NCBI GenBank assembly: GCA_012845835.1
Contig: JABAKD010000016.1
Location: 22,187,182-22,251,181, forward strand
Direction of reading: 5' to 3'
Origin: Undaria pinnatifida
Taxonomy: Eukaryota > Sar > Phaeophyceae > Laminariales > Alariaceae
DNA: 64,000 nt
This document shows, in pieces, positions 31,944-42,889 of the stretch. The translations under genes and the position numbers were made by a program. The notes below the pieces were generated by a model. It did not search any database, had not been told where the DNA came from, and saw only the letters and a list, made by a program, of their open reading frames with translations. How positions within the stretch are numbered: position 1 is the first letter of the stretch; every line of letters begins with the position of its first letter.

Positions 31944-33850
31944 AGTGCACACTAATCTTCGTTATTGACAAAAACGACGACCAAGCGAAACAGGAAGACG
32001 ACTGAGTTGATACGCAAAAGCCTACACTTGCGCCAAACACAAACTTGAATGCACCCAAAGCAAACCCCCGAAACCGGCATCTTTATTCCACCTGTTAACC
32101 AGCCAAATTAAACTACGACTAAACTGTCGCCCCCCAACAGAAAGAAAATACCCTCCACCGACAACGCGCTGTCGATTTGGTTCGGTCTTCTCTAAACACC
32201 AGCGATTGCTTTACACATTGCATGCACTGTTGTTTCACACTTCGTAAAGTGGGGAATAATAACGACCCAGCCCGCACCCCAGTGCTACTGCTAGTTTGAA
32301 GGGACATATTGACAGCCCCCCGGGTGGTCTTCGCCACCCACGCAATAGCACTGCCCGCCGAACCCCCTGGTGACGGTTTGTTACCTTCGGCTTCTTAACT
32401 TCGCGACTGAGTTATATCTGTAAGGTGCAGACTGCCCCCTTGCCTTGTGTCATACATTTTGTTTTTGGCATTTTTGAGGCCCGACTCGCATATTGTGCCC
32501 GCAGGTTATACAATGCTGACGAATGCGGGAGCGCTTGGTTTCCATGGTGACAGGATCACACTAGTGCGCCGCCTGTCCTCCAGTACCCTAGTTCTCTTTT
32601 ATCGACTCAGGTAACTGAAACGAGGGGGCTACGAGAACCCAAGGTTCCGCCATAGCACGTGCAGTTCCTTCAATATCTACAACACGGGAACGCGAAATTG
32701 ATATCTGTTGGGCGTATCGTGTGCCCGAGCTGACCACAAGTTTCCCTGGCATTAACATGGTCGTGGTTCCTGTGCCACCGCCGGTTTCAAGGGGTACATG
32801 GGTAGTTTTCGTCGTCAGTCGTAGAAAGACACTGCTCTATGACCAATATATTACTGTAAAAAAAAATCGAAGAATATTTCTAATCTACTTTCCACTTAAC
32901 TTGTGGCTGCAACCCTAAAGGAGTTAACGCCGCCGTGTGACTACCGTAAATCGGTGATGAATCCAACACTACGCCGGAGTACCTGCTGTATCATTGCTAA
33001 ACACCGGTAACAATTGCTCAAACTCGTTGAAGAACGTGACAACGCATTGAATGGACCATGAGTCGGAACCAGCGCCGGCAGCACGCATTCGAAGCAGCTT
33101 CGCTCGCTCGTTGAAGGCGTCCACTTTCAGCGAAAAAATCCTGTCGACTTACTGTTGCCGTCGTTGAATGAAATTCTCGCGCGTCTATTTACTCTGAGAA
33201 TGTCAGCATAGAAAACTAAGCAATTTTGGTGAAGAAATTATCAATTTTTAAGCTTCGCCGGGCATATGAGGGACCCTGCACCCTCCACAAATATTCTCAC
33301 ACCCTTTTTCACTATTGAATCCGCCTGAACACACCTGGTCCTCCACTTCTTGGACGACCTGGTCGAGTTTCGCCACGGGTGCTCTCTCCATTGCTTCGCA
33401 CCACACTGTAAACAGGTAGATTGCTGAAGAACAAATACCATTGTATCCGTGCGGATCATCGAAGCACTCGAACCCGTTTCACGCTGTTGTTTGACCAAGC
33501 GCCGGCCCCTAGGCCGCAATATCCTGTTGTAGTCTAGTATATTACCTCTGCATCGTGAAACATTCTCGGATACGTCCGCGCCAAGGCGTCGGTTGACGCA
33601 GCTAAAGCCCATTGCGTACACCACGTTGGCATAAACCTCCGATATCACGTCGCGTTGAACTGCAGAGTCCCTTGCAACAAAAAAAGGGAAGAGGTCCTGA
33701 ACGAAGCCCGCAATATCCTGTTGTAGTATATTACCTCTGCATCATGAAACACTCTCGGATACTCCTGCGCCAAGGCGTCGGTTGACGCAGCTCAAGTCCA
33801 TTGCGTACACCACGTTGGCGTAAGCCTCCGATATCACAGCGCGGTTAACT
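31944..33850 (-). repeat. Dispersed repeat F3, copy 2
   Basis: Inverted counterpart of 3,970-5,890. It ends (minus strand, near 31,950) with GATTAGTGTGCACTA directly before the E1 start, matching GATTACTATGCACTA before F2 at 5,880-5,890. The (AAC)n tract of copy 1 is absent. Part of its far end is tandemly duplicated. Confidence 0.7.
32969..33660 (-). pseudogene. Coding-like remnants inside F3, copy 2
   Basis: The frame 33,241-33,648 (135 codons, open at its upstream end) reads VYANVVYAMGFSCVNRRLGA, then ETGSSASMIRTDTMVFV, CLQCGAKQWREHPW and SIVKKGVRIFVEGAGS. A second block at 32,969-33,130 reads LKVDAFNERAKLLRMRAAGA then IQCVVTFFNEFEQLLPVF and ends TAG. The same peptides are recoverable in F3 copy 1, where they carry more stops. 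This copy is the better preserved. No known domain was recognised; a repeat-borne protein or a captured host gene fragment are both possible. Confidence 0.4.
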
Positions 33851-33900
33851 GTAGAGGTCCTTGCAAGAAAAAAAGGGCAGCGAGATTCTGGACGAAAAAC
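33514..33900. repeat. Tandem duplication of about 193 bp
   Basis: CCGCAATATCCTGTTGTAGT at about 33,514 recurs at about 33,708, and the following sequence is colinear up to the poly-A-like AAAAAAAGGG of each unit. F3 copy 1 has a single unit (near 4,115-4,290), so the duplication arose after the two copies separated. Confidence 0.8.
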
Positions 33901-34059
33901 GGAAACGGCGATAGTGCCCCCCGCATCCCATCCTTGTAACGACTCTGCAACCCGTGCCTGGCCGTTCTGGAGATGGCGAACACAACAAGCGAACGGCGGT
34001 AATCACGAGGATGAGAGGCCGGCAGCTTGTGCTGAGAGAAGCGGTTGTGCGCGCGATCA

Positions 34060-34575
34060 GTTGCTTCTGCGCTTAATAAGAGAATAATATCGCAACGCAT
34101 GTTGAAAAAGAACCCACCCTACGCTTCCTCTTGTTGTTCTCTCAGCAGTCCCTGCATTTGTAGCAGAAGTCGAGAAGGTCGCAACAGAACACGTAGAACA
34201 GCTCTCCGCGTCAGATTTCGCGTCCATCCCCTGACAACTACGTCTCTTGTTTTCTTGCAATGCCGACAGAGCGGCCTTCTTTCTGGTAAGCCGCGAGGGT
34301 GAGTTTGCTCGGGCACCGAGGCGAACAAGGAACGGAGGTGTTCGTCGCCAATGTTGACCGCGTTGCATGCGATCATCGGATCGGAAGGATGTACCTACAA
34401 GTTGTTGTACGGATCCGAGCCAATCAGTTTGTGCCTGCCGGCGTCTTGGGAGATCTCACGCTTGATCTGATCGAGAAACTCCTCCTGTGACGTCGAAGAC
34501 GCCTCCTGGTATACGAAGTACAAATACATTAGCGGAGCGGCCGTACGTGTCACAACGTCTGTACCCTAGAAACAA
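34060..34575 (-). pseudogene. Decayed transposase-like fragment, possibly piggyBac-type C terminus
   Basis: One minus-strand frame reads TRTAAPLMYLYFVYQEAS, SQEEFLDQIKREISQDAGR, LIGSDPYNNL, a stop, then IACNAVNIGDEHLRSLF and LPERRPLCRHCKKTR. A later frame reads FYVFCCDLLDFCYKCRDC. A conserved-looking helical stretch followed by CxxC pairs resembles the end of piggyBac-family transposases, where a Cys-rich zinc module follows the DDD nuclease. The catalytic region is not present and at least one stop and one or two frameshifts interrupt it. The family assignment is tentative. Confidence 0.35.
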
Positions 34576-35074
34576 CGACTGTACCGACAGCCTCCGGATG
34601 TCGGAACGATAGCGTGCGAGTACGTAGGGCAAGAAATCTACTGCATGCACATACTGACCAGACGACTAGCCTTGAGAGTACGTAAACGTACACTAAAGCA
34701 GCTTATATCTAGAGTACACATCATACACAAGAGCACGACAGCAGGATGCGTAATTTTGTACTGACGTACTAGACGATAGGAGAAACTCCTGGACGTGGTG
34801 GAGATGGCGGTTCAGCACAAGGCAGCATTTTCTCGTTGCCCGTGTCGTGAATCATGCTATCATCATGGTACACGTCGAGTTCCAGACTCAAATTTACAAT
34901 TTACGGGAAGAGCACACATAGGAAGTCGGGGGCCGTTGTACTGAAGTTATTGTAGTGCAGAACGCACCTTCTCTATCTAGGGGAAATCAATTCTGATCCA
35001 GCATTCTTTTTGCTTATTGCACCAATAGACTACTACATGTCCTGCACTGTACCTGGTACCTGACACTGAACAAT
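34576..35074. other. No gene seen
   Basis: No convincing coding frame. GTAC-containing strings become frequent toward the right, leading into the tandem repeat that follows. Confidence 0.35.
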
Positions 35075-35613
35075 AAAAGGGTAACCAGAAAGCCAGACTG
35101 GAATTTACGGAGGAGGGGCGGATCGGGAACGGTTTGGTTTTAGTGTCGTGGAAGGCACCCTTTCTAAAGCTAGAATCCCAGTCCGGGTCATACTGCTGTT
35201 TCTCATCAAGGGTCCGGTACGGCTGTTGTACTGCTGTACAACAGCGCACCTACTAGCTGGTATCATGTGTTCTGACAGTCTGTACCTAGTATATTTCACC
35301 ACGTACCAGGTACCTGGTACGTACATGGTACTGGTACGTTACAAGCAATAACATAGTGCACAGAACAGGACGACTAATAAGAAACAGGGTAATAAGAAAA
35401 CCAGACTATAATAAGACATACCTGGTACAGAGTTCGGGAGCAGTACTGAAAGACGTAGGTGTAGAACACACCCATTTCCAATTAGAAACACAGGCGGGGT
35501 CGTACGTCTGTTTCCTAAGCAGCGTCCTGCACTGTACATGGCACAACCGTAGGCCCGACAGTACAGGCTGCTACCTGGTATTCTTACGCAACACCTGGGG
35601 CGACATCCTCCAG

Positions 35614-35648
<35 letters not shown>

Positions 35649-35830
35649 AGTACAGGACGCTATTGATAAAAAGAACCGAGTATCTGGGGGTAACAAGAAA
35701 GGCAGACTGGCATTGACCGGGCAAACACGTACTCTTCCCCAAACAAGAAACCTAACGGTGGTGCTTCTGTTTCTTATTATGACAGGTATCCCGCAGAAAT
35801 ACGCTACTAGAGTACCGGGTACCATTGAAA
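35075..35830 (+). repeat. Decayed GTAC-rich tandem repeat, about 300-bp period
   Basis: Landmark GGGTAA(C/T)(A/C)AGAAA(G/A)(C/G)CAGACT occurs near 35,081, 35,391 and 35,685. A second landmark, CTGTTTCT(T/C)AT, occurs near 35,189, 35,508 and 35,764. Units have diverged and carry different GTAC/TGGTACC palindromic inserts. An (AT)15 tract occupies 35,617-35,646. Confidence 0.65.
35301..35322. other. 22-bp perfect palindrome
   Basis: The strand reads ACGTACCAGG then TACCTGGTACGT, its own reverse complement across all 22 positions, with further partial GTAC palindromes to the right (35,319-35,338). It could extrude as a cruciform or be a dimeric binding site; no function can be assigned. Confidence 0.85.
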
Positions 35831-36162
35831 TTTAGACCTGATCGTGGTACTGCTGTTCTGGTAAGTACGAGCTATTAATAGATACATGCTTTTGGGAGGC
35901 TACTGCTTAATAGACAGGCAATCACCCACCAGCAGACAGCGGTAGGATCCCAATGCAGAGCCAAGCAATAGTCTCACCGCATCAACTTCGACAACAACAG
36001 CAGCACAGGTCGCTCCACCTGCACCCTGCCCCCTCCTATCGCCGGATGAAACACCAGCGCTATCATGACCTCCGCCTCCTGCGGACGTTCCACCGCGTGA
36101 TGACCCCCCCCTCCTTGCTGAATAAATTCCATGTGCAGATCCACCGACATCCCCACCCTCTC

Positions 36163-36282
36163 TCAACGAGCTCGGGTGCTGCTTGAGTCGGCCACCTTGC
36201 GTCTCTTCTCCAGACGACTTTTGGGGCCAGCTCGATGCGACTTAGATGTTTTTTTCGATCCCTTTGGCCTTCCACCAGGCAT
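36163..36282 (-). CDS. Short basic ORF with AT-hook-like N terminus
   Basis: ATG at 36,280-36,282, TGA at 36,163-36,165, 39 residues. It begins MPGGRPKGSKKTSKSH, an AT-hook-like GRP core in a Lys-rich context, then RLEKRRKVADSS, which looks like a nuclear localisation signal. It is too short to be a complete known factor. It may be the first exon or the surviving start of a DNA-binding or transposase protein. Four CCAAT boxes lie 220-310 bp upstream. No downstream exon could be linked, and longer overlapping frames on both strands are less convincing. Confidence 0.3.
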   Translation of the reverse strand: MPGGRPKGSKKTSKSHRAGPKSRLEKRRKVADSSSTRAR

Positions 36283-36499
36283 ATCGCAACAACGGCGAGT
36301 CGGGCGCCATGCGAGACGAGTAGCAGCACGACGACAACCACCGAGTATGCCGGCATAGCAGCATCAGTCTGTTGCAATCCATCGCAGAGACCCAGCAACC
36401 AGTAACAAAACACAGACAGCAAGCGCACAGCAGAATCGTCCCGCGTCTGTCCCACGCCCCACTCCATCGATTTGTCGAGAATGCACAGTTAGGCTTCTG

Positions 36500-36588
36500 A
36501 TTGGCCAACCCTTATGGGGACCCTTATTGGAGGTACTTTATGGGGGTGTAGATGATTGGCCAAAAAATGACAAAAATAAAATCATTGG
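36500..36588 (-). promoter_or_regulatory. Cluster of four CCAAT boxes
   Basis: CCAAT on the minus strand (ATTGG on the plus) at 36,500-36,504, 36,526-36,530, 36,555-36,559 and 36,584-36,588, spaced 26, 29 and 29 bp. Two have the strong form GGCCAATCA. This is typical of NF-Y-dependent promoters and would serve the minus-strand ORF at 36,282. Confidence 0.4.
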
Positions 36589-36609
36589 TCAACCCTCGTG
36601 GGAGAATAG

Positions 36610-37480
36610 GTAAGACCATGGGAGTGCGGCAGACTATTTCTTTTTTTCAGTCCTTCTTTTTTCGAAACTCACTACGTACTGGGTGATGACAGGTGGTACT
36701 GGTAATCTGACGAACTTTGCAGACGTGCATGTACGCATAACGGCTACCGGGTTGGTTGTAACTCTTAAATTCTATTTCGTGATTCCTCGCAAACCCACTC
36801 CAAGCAGAGTATGCCGCACGCACACCCACGACCTAGGCACCTGTCACTCATTGATAAACACGCCTAAGCCACGTCAGCCGTTTGCCCACGATATTCTTCT
36901 GCCCCCACCCTATCACACCATCGCGGCACCTTCTCCCCCGAGCTCCTTCAATATACTAGAGCGATCCTGGTCGCAGTGTCAAGAAATACCAAGGGAGCAG
37001 CAGCAACAGAGGCGCAAGTCATCGAGACCGCAGGTCGGCAAACCTACATATATGGTAACTGAGAGTGAGTTGTCGATTTCGTTAACCTATCCTAACGGGG
37101 GGGTGATGTTGATTTATTTTTCCAAATTGGTCACTACACTACTACAGCAGTAATGGCTGGGCGCATTACACTACTACTACAGCTGTAGTAGTGGCTGGGC
37201 GCTTTCGCTGGTTCGGGTGGGTATCCGATCGTGAGCCAAACTGGCAGAAAGACGCAATGCGTGTTATGCAAAGCGCAAGCAAGCGAGAAGGGTCCTACAC
37301 ACTGCCTGAAACGACATTCACACCACCCATTATTCTTCGTCGATCACTGAAGACGGCAAGTGTACCCGCAGCGCATGTTACTTACGCCATGCATATCACA
37401 TTTCTGTGTTGTTTTGATTTTGAAGCACGCTGTTTGCCTTGTTCTGACTCACGGTGCTTCTCAACGGAATGAAGGCTATA
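36610..37480. other. No gene seen
   Basis: A plus-strand frame of 156 codons (36,683-37,153) has no family signature and a Ser/Pro/Gln-rich composition. CTACTACAG-type short repeats occur at 37,133-37,190. Confidence 0.35.
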
Positions 37481-37800
37481 TTATAAAAAATGAAAATACA
37501 CTCCAGCTGTGAGATCGAAGATTTCGTCGAAACTCATCTTTGCAAGCTGTGTGTGATACTCCGATCGCGCGTATTACGAGTTGTGTGTCCTCATTAAGGA
37601 TATAGGTCGGCGACTCCCCTTACAACACTACAGTGTAGCTATCAGGGTCAACAGGGTGATTTTAGTCAGTCTGCGCGCGGAAACTATAAAACCTATACGT
37701 AGCAGTCTAGACTAGTCTATGCATTTATTTCTACATATTATAAAAATTAATATACACTCCTCCAGCTGCGAGATCGAGTATTTTGTCGAAACTCATTTTT
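37481..37800 (+). repeat. F1 head fragments
   Basis: 37,487-37,697 is a well-preserved F1 head (TACACTCCAGCTGTGAGATC to GCGCGGAAACTATAAAACC). A second, shorter and more diverged head start lies at 37,745-37,800 (CTCCAGCTGCGAGATCGAG). Confidence 0.75.
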
Positions 37801-37814
37801 GATATATCATGCAA

Positions 37815-38128
37815 TATCTTCGTCTTACTTTCGCCTTCCTCCCCAATAGCAACCCAGAAACTAGGCAACACAGGCGGACCTCTCACTCCCTCCCCACTAC
37901 GGTAGGTGCCTTCGTTTTTATCGTGGCCTGAAAAATTTGCATTTTCTTGCCTCCTCGACTGGCGTCGAGAATGATTGCACCTATCACCACGCAGCTAGGA
38001 GCTTTTTGTGCTTGATTTGTTGAGAGTTGAATAAAATGTCACCACAGCAGTAGTATCCGAACTCAACGACCGACGCTAGTGGTATTCGGAGTTAACAACC
38101 AATAAAATATCAACGGGGCTACCGGCTT
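37815..38128 (-). repeat. tRNA-derived SINE, diverged copy
   Basis: Colinear on the minus strand with 28,591-28,933: a degenerate head (GTAGCCCCGTTGATATTTTA, then AATACCACTAGCGTCGGTCG and TTGAGTTCGGATACTACTGC) and a body with CGACGCCAGTCGAGGAGG. A-box and B-box bases are eroded, so this copy is probably inactive. Confidence 0.6.
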
Positions 38129-38136
38129 CTAGATAT

Positions 38137-38440
38137 TTTTTTCCTCATTTCCTCATTCCATTTTAATCTTGCTCTAGACTTTACTCTCGCCCTCCCTCCC
38201 AGTAGTAGCTCAGATCTGGGGTTACACTGGCCCTTCCCCCCCTTATCCTCTACGGCACGTGCCTTTGTTATTATCGCGAGAATAATCCAGGTTAGTTCTT
38301 CCCTCTCGTCGACTCGCGTTGAATCAATTGTACCTTCCCACGCTGACGGCGCTCTGAAAGGTTGACCCTTTCTGCAAGCGTTTTCGCAAACAAAGTCAAA
38401 TCTCATCATCATGGTGGGAATCGAAATAAGGGTCCAACAC
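38137..38440 (-). repeat. SINE body, second adjacent copy
   Basis: Closer to the 28.6-kb copy than the preceding one: CGACGCGAGTCGACGAG, ATCTGAGCTACTACTGG and an A-rich tail ending AGGAAAAAAAT at about 38,137. The B-box region (38,415-38,430) is degenerate and the A-box head is missing. Two SINE copies in the same orientation lie nearly end to end here. Confidence 0.65.
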
Positions 38441-39069
38441 TATTTTGATAGTACTAAATGTATCACGTTGCCGGTATTGTTCGATTTCGCGTGCGTCAAT
38501 AATAGGAGTAGGTGTGCATCAATTTCGCCCGAGTTCGATCGCCGGAAAACCTCTCCATCTGACCGACACCAGGTAGGTCCTAGGTGAACGTTAATCAAAA
38601 CGCAAGGTGGGACTAGGGAACAAGTTGATTTCTCTGGCGAAAGCAATAAAACTAAAGCTTGGTGGCTATCGGTCCGAGTAGTAGTGTTGAAAAAATATAC
38701 ATTTCTATGGGTGTCCTCGTGGACAATGTAATTTGTCACGAGGTTGCGCGTGGAACGTGTGTGAGGGCATTTGGGCCGATTTTATACTGAGGACCTCTAT
38801 TTTGAAATCAGGGTGAAACAATAATAACCAAAGCTACACAGTAGTAGCGTAAGCCCCCGCGTTATCCCTTCTGCATTTATTTGAGTCACTCGCACGGGCG
38901 AATCTGTATCTCATTGGAGAAAATAGTACGGAGTATTTTATAGGAGATTTCTTGGGCCCCCGTAGCTTAGTTAGGCCATAGCCTTTCAGCCACGCCGCAG
39001 GTGCTGTCACGCACGTGGAGATACCCACGCCCCAGGCGTAAAAATGTGAGATAGGCATATGGATAGGCA
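38441..39069. other. No gene seen
   Basis: No coding frame with a recognisable family. A tRNA-like A box (TAGCTTAGTTAGG) occurs near 38,964 without a foldable tRNA around it. Confidence 0.35.
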
Positions 39070-40770
39070 TATATAAAGGGGTGCGATGACTCTTGTAGAT
39101 TTTGATTTTATGAGGGGCGTTTGAACAAGAGGGATCGGTGGGGGGGGAGGGGGGGGGGGGCATTTCAACATTTATGTGCGCGGAAACTATAAACCCTAAA
39201 GGGGACGAATCTGACGGTTGGTTGTAGCAAGGAGACACCTCTTTATATCACCCGCCTGGTAGTGTTTATTATTGTGGAAGGATTGATACATGTAGTTTGC
39301 AACCCAGTTTTTAGGTGTAGTAAACAACGTGTTCAAGGCGTCATAATTTGTTGTCGTTTATGGATCAAAAGATAGAATATTTCAATCGATAGGTACAATC
39401 ATGTAGTTACCATTTTTTGTTGGCATCGCTAATTATACGAAAGAGATACAGGCTGCCAAATACAACAGGCAAGGTGATGTAGTAATGCAATGTCACCGGT
39501 ATTGAGGACGAAGGGGAGAAATGCGAATCGTTAGTGTTTTGAAAGGAACGCTTCGTGTACACGCGCTCAATTGCATCACCTAGTTAGTCATACCTCACTC
39601 GGCATAGGTCGATAGGCGATCATGCAGACGGTATGCACGAAATACCCTACATAATAAGTTGGTAGTGTGGTTTACCGCAATTTTAACATATCTGTCTGTA
39701 CCTCCTCTTCGGATTACTTTAGTCTCACATATAGGATTTTACGCCTATGATTTTTACTGTGCCGATGGGGGGCTTTGAAATACCAACTGTAAGACAGAGA
39801 TACATATTACAAATACGCCAATCGAGGTGACGTGGACATGCGATGTCACCACTAGTGAACGCGAGGGTGACTTTACTTCGTTTGGCATATGCTACTGCGT
39901 TTGGTAGAGGTTGCCATGCGATCATGCGAGAGGTCGGAGACACGAAATACCCTGCGTAATAGGTTGGTAGTGTGGTCTACCTCAGTGTTAACCCGCCCCA
40001 AATAATATACTGGTGCCAAAACCGTCAGATTTATCCCCTCGAAAGGATTTATAGCTTACATGCACAAATTGCCCCTTTCCCCCCCCCCTCCTCCCCCCTC
40101 CAAACCCGCTCGCTTTTGATCAAAACCAGGCCCCCACGTCCTTCAAACCTCCGCCCCACCCCCCTCACCGGTTATTCGACTTACAAGATTCACTTGATAA
40201 AATGATACATTTCCCTTCACAGCTGTCAGATTTTGTCCCCCTCAGAAACGGGTTTTATAGTTTCCGCGCACAGACTGACTAGAATCATCCTGTTGACCCT
40301 GATAGCTACACTGTAGCTGTAAGGGGAGTCGCCGACCTATATCCTTAATGAGGACACACAACTCGTAATGCGCGCGATCGGAGTATCACACACAGCTTGC
40401 AAAGATGAGTTTCGACGAAATCTTCGATCTCACAGCTGGAGTGTATTTTCATTTTTTATTTTATGTCTGCACTTTTTTTTTTCACATTGTAGTCTATTTA
40501 TCTAGTGTACGATCATACGCCCTGTTTTCTCCCCACTGTCGTCTAAGATGTTGTGGCCCTGTGGTTGTCGCGTCCGTGTCTGGTGCTCTTGTCAGTGGAT
40601 GATCGCTGAGTGGTGTTCCTGTGCTTTACATCAAGCCAGGTAGTATATATGTCAACGCAACCGCTTTCTTGAAAACGACAAAGAAATTCCTCACACACCT
40701 GATGAAACAGAGGTGGCGCGGCCCGAAGATTGTTTGCTATTCTGGCAGATTTTGATTTCCTTACATCTAT
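39070..40770 (+). repeat. F1 copy interrupted by a nested F1 segment
   Basis: Plus-strand F1 runs 39,070-39,990 (G-tract 39,139-39,160; internal 310-bp tandem with TGCAGACGG at about 39,622) and resumes at 40,463-40,770, where 40,480-40,745 matches 10,430-10,710. In between, 39,991-40,462 is a minus-strand F1 head segment. Confidence 0.75.
39991..40462 (-). repeat. Nested F1 head segment
   Basis: 472 bp in minus orientation, from CCGCCCCAAATAATATACTG to the F1 head (complement of TACACTCCAGCTGTGAGATC) plus a short AT-rich tail. The sequence on either side is continuous in the F1 copy at 10,415-10,450, so this piece was inserted. It contains only the first two modules of F1. Confidence 0.75.
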
Positions 40771-41617
40771 GATATCACTCATCAGGTGCTCTCCCAATGG
40801 TTGTCTAATATGATAGGAGATGTGATGCTTGATATTTTTTTGCGAGCTAATTTGAAAATTCAAGTTGAGAACGGATGCTTGATTTCTTTGAACAGGTAGA
40901 GTAGGTGGATATGATGAATGGCTTCCAGAGGTAGTTAAAGAAGCACATACATGTCCTAATCGGGGTGTCCCGTGATACCAACGCATGTTGAGAGCTTGGT
41001 ATCGACAAAACCAGAGCGACACTGATTGAACACAATGTGGCTTGACTCCGGAGTGGAGGAGTTATATCATGGCTTACTATATATTAATTGAAGGCAAACC
41101 TCTTATACCTTGTTTGAATTTGAGGCTGGTACTTTTGAGTTTTTTTGCAAGAATGCAGGGTGGCGTGATCATATCACTGCGGATTTTTTTTCCCCTGTCA
41201 ACTCTGTTGGTACAGGTCGTAAGGCATCGTGTCTCGTTCAGCGGAGACGTCGATTCAAAATCTATGCGCTTGGACTGATGATCAGATTGATGAGTGATTT
41301 ACTGTAGGTATAATATAGAGTTGGGGGGATATTGGATTTGATTTTTTGACGCTGTTATTTATTCGGGTTTCGAATTTGTGACTGGCCCATGTCCCGGGGG
41401 TGTCAAATATGTGCTGGTAGAATATAGGAACTACTCTATGTTATATTTTGGGGATAAATGCATCAGATGTAGGGCCACTGCCATCAAGGCAGACATGCAA
41501 GTAGGGGGGATAAAAGATCTAGTACTTGCAGCCTGCCCGATGAGCCGTATAGTTTTGTAATCTACGGACACAGATTCGTGATTCACGTATGTATGTGCGA
41601 GAGATATGGGATATTAC
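40771..41617. other. No gene seen
   Basis: Overlapping frames of 60-78 codons at 41,042-41,307 on the plus strand show no family signature. No match to the repeats of the window was recognised. Confidence 0.35.
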
Positions 41618-42690
41618 AAAAAATGAAAATACGTTCCAGCTGTGAGATCGAAGATTTTGTCGAAACTCATCTTTGCAAGCTGTGTGTTATACTCCGATCG
41701 CGCATACTCGGGTTGTCTGTCCTCATTAAGGATATAGGTCGGCGACTCCCCTTACAACTACAGTGTAGCTATCAGGGTCAACAGGGTGATGATGTTACTC
41801 AGTCTGTGCGCGGAAACTATAAAACCCGTTTCTGAGGGGGACAAAATCTGACAGCTGTGGAAGGAAATGTATTCGTTTATAGAGTGAATCCTGTAGGTCG
41901 AATAATATATATAAACGTTGAGGGGAGGGCGGAGTTTTGAAGGATGTGGGGACCTGGTTTGAATCAAAAGCGAGCGGGGTTGAAGGGGGGGGGGGGAAGG
42001 GGGGGGGGCGGGCGGGCGGGCAATTTGTGCGTGGAAGCTATAAATCCTATAAGGGGATATATCTGATGGTTTTGGGGGAAACAAAAAAAATGCACCAGTT
42101 TTTCATTGAAGGGGGAGGGTTGGGGCGGGGGTGGGGCGGGTGGGGCAGCTCAATCTGTGCGTGGAGACTATACATTATTTTAAGGGGACAAATGTGACGG
42201 TTTTGACAAAATGCAGCAGTTTATAATGTATATCCTGGGGTAAGTCGTCGTACAATCAGTGAGTAGAGGGCGGAGTGTTTGAGGGGGTGAGGGTGGGATG
42301 GGGTGGGGAGGTGGGGAGGTGGGGGGTGGGGGTGGGGGGGGGGGAGGGGGGGGGGAAGGGTGGGGGGGGGAAGGGAAGGGCTTTAGGGGGCAAAGATGTA
42401 GAGGTTTGGTATACGTGTGGTGCTAGGTCTAGGCGATGGTGCGGGTGGTGGGGAAGAAGGGAGCGTTCGGGGCGGGGGGGGGGGGGGGGGGGAAGCAGCG
42501 GCTTGGGTGGCTCTAAAAAGAGAATGAGGTGGTATCCAGTGCGTGAGGTGTTTATTAATCTAGGGGACTTCGATATTAGTAGGGCGTTTGAGCAAGGGAG
42601 GGAGAGAGGGGGCGGGGGGGGGGGGGGGGGGGGGGAGATTTTTTAGGAGGTTTAGGTCACATATAATATTCAAGTACACTCCAGCTGTGT
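41618..42690 (+). repeat. F1, plus-strand copy with long G-tracts
   Basis: Head at 41,630 (CCAGCTGTGAGATCGAAG). Modules follow with cores at 41,806, 42,020 and 42,150, G-runs at 41,980-42,010, 42,290-42,380, 42,473-42,492 and 42,610-42,635, and the GGTGCTAGGTCTAGGCG module at 42,418. The right end runs directly into the copia relic. Confidence 0.75.
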
Positions 42691-42889
42691 ATGGTATTGG
42701 GAAATGAGTGTTTTTTTTTGGATGGTGGTGTGTTGTGAGAATGTCAGCAACTCCACTGGAAAGACGCCTTCTACGGTATGTTTAGTTCTGGGTTGATTCT
42801 GATGGGGTACGCCTCATTTATCAGTCTAGCCTTTGGGCAAGTGTTTTCACCTGGTTTGTGGGCGACTTCTGGCCGGTCTTGACTCATTA

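Noticed and set aside
38956..39035. tRNA-like sequence with a good A box (TAGCTTAGTTAGG)
   Set aside because: The acceptor arms do not pair, the anticodon stem cannot be formed and the B box is poor; at most an eroded tRNA-derived fragment.
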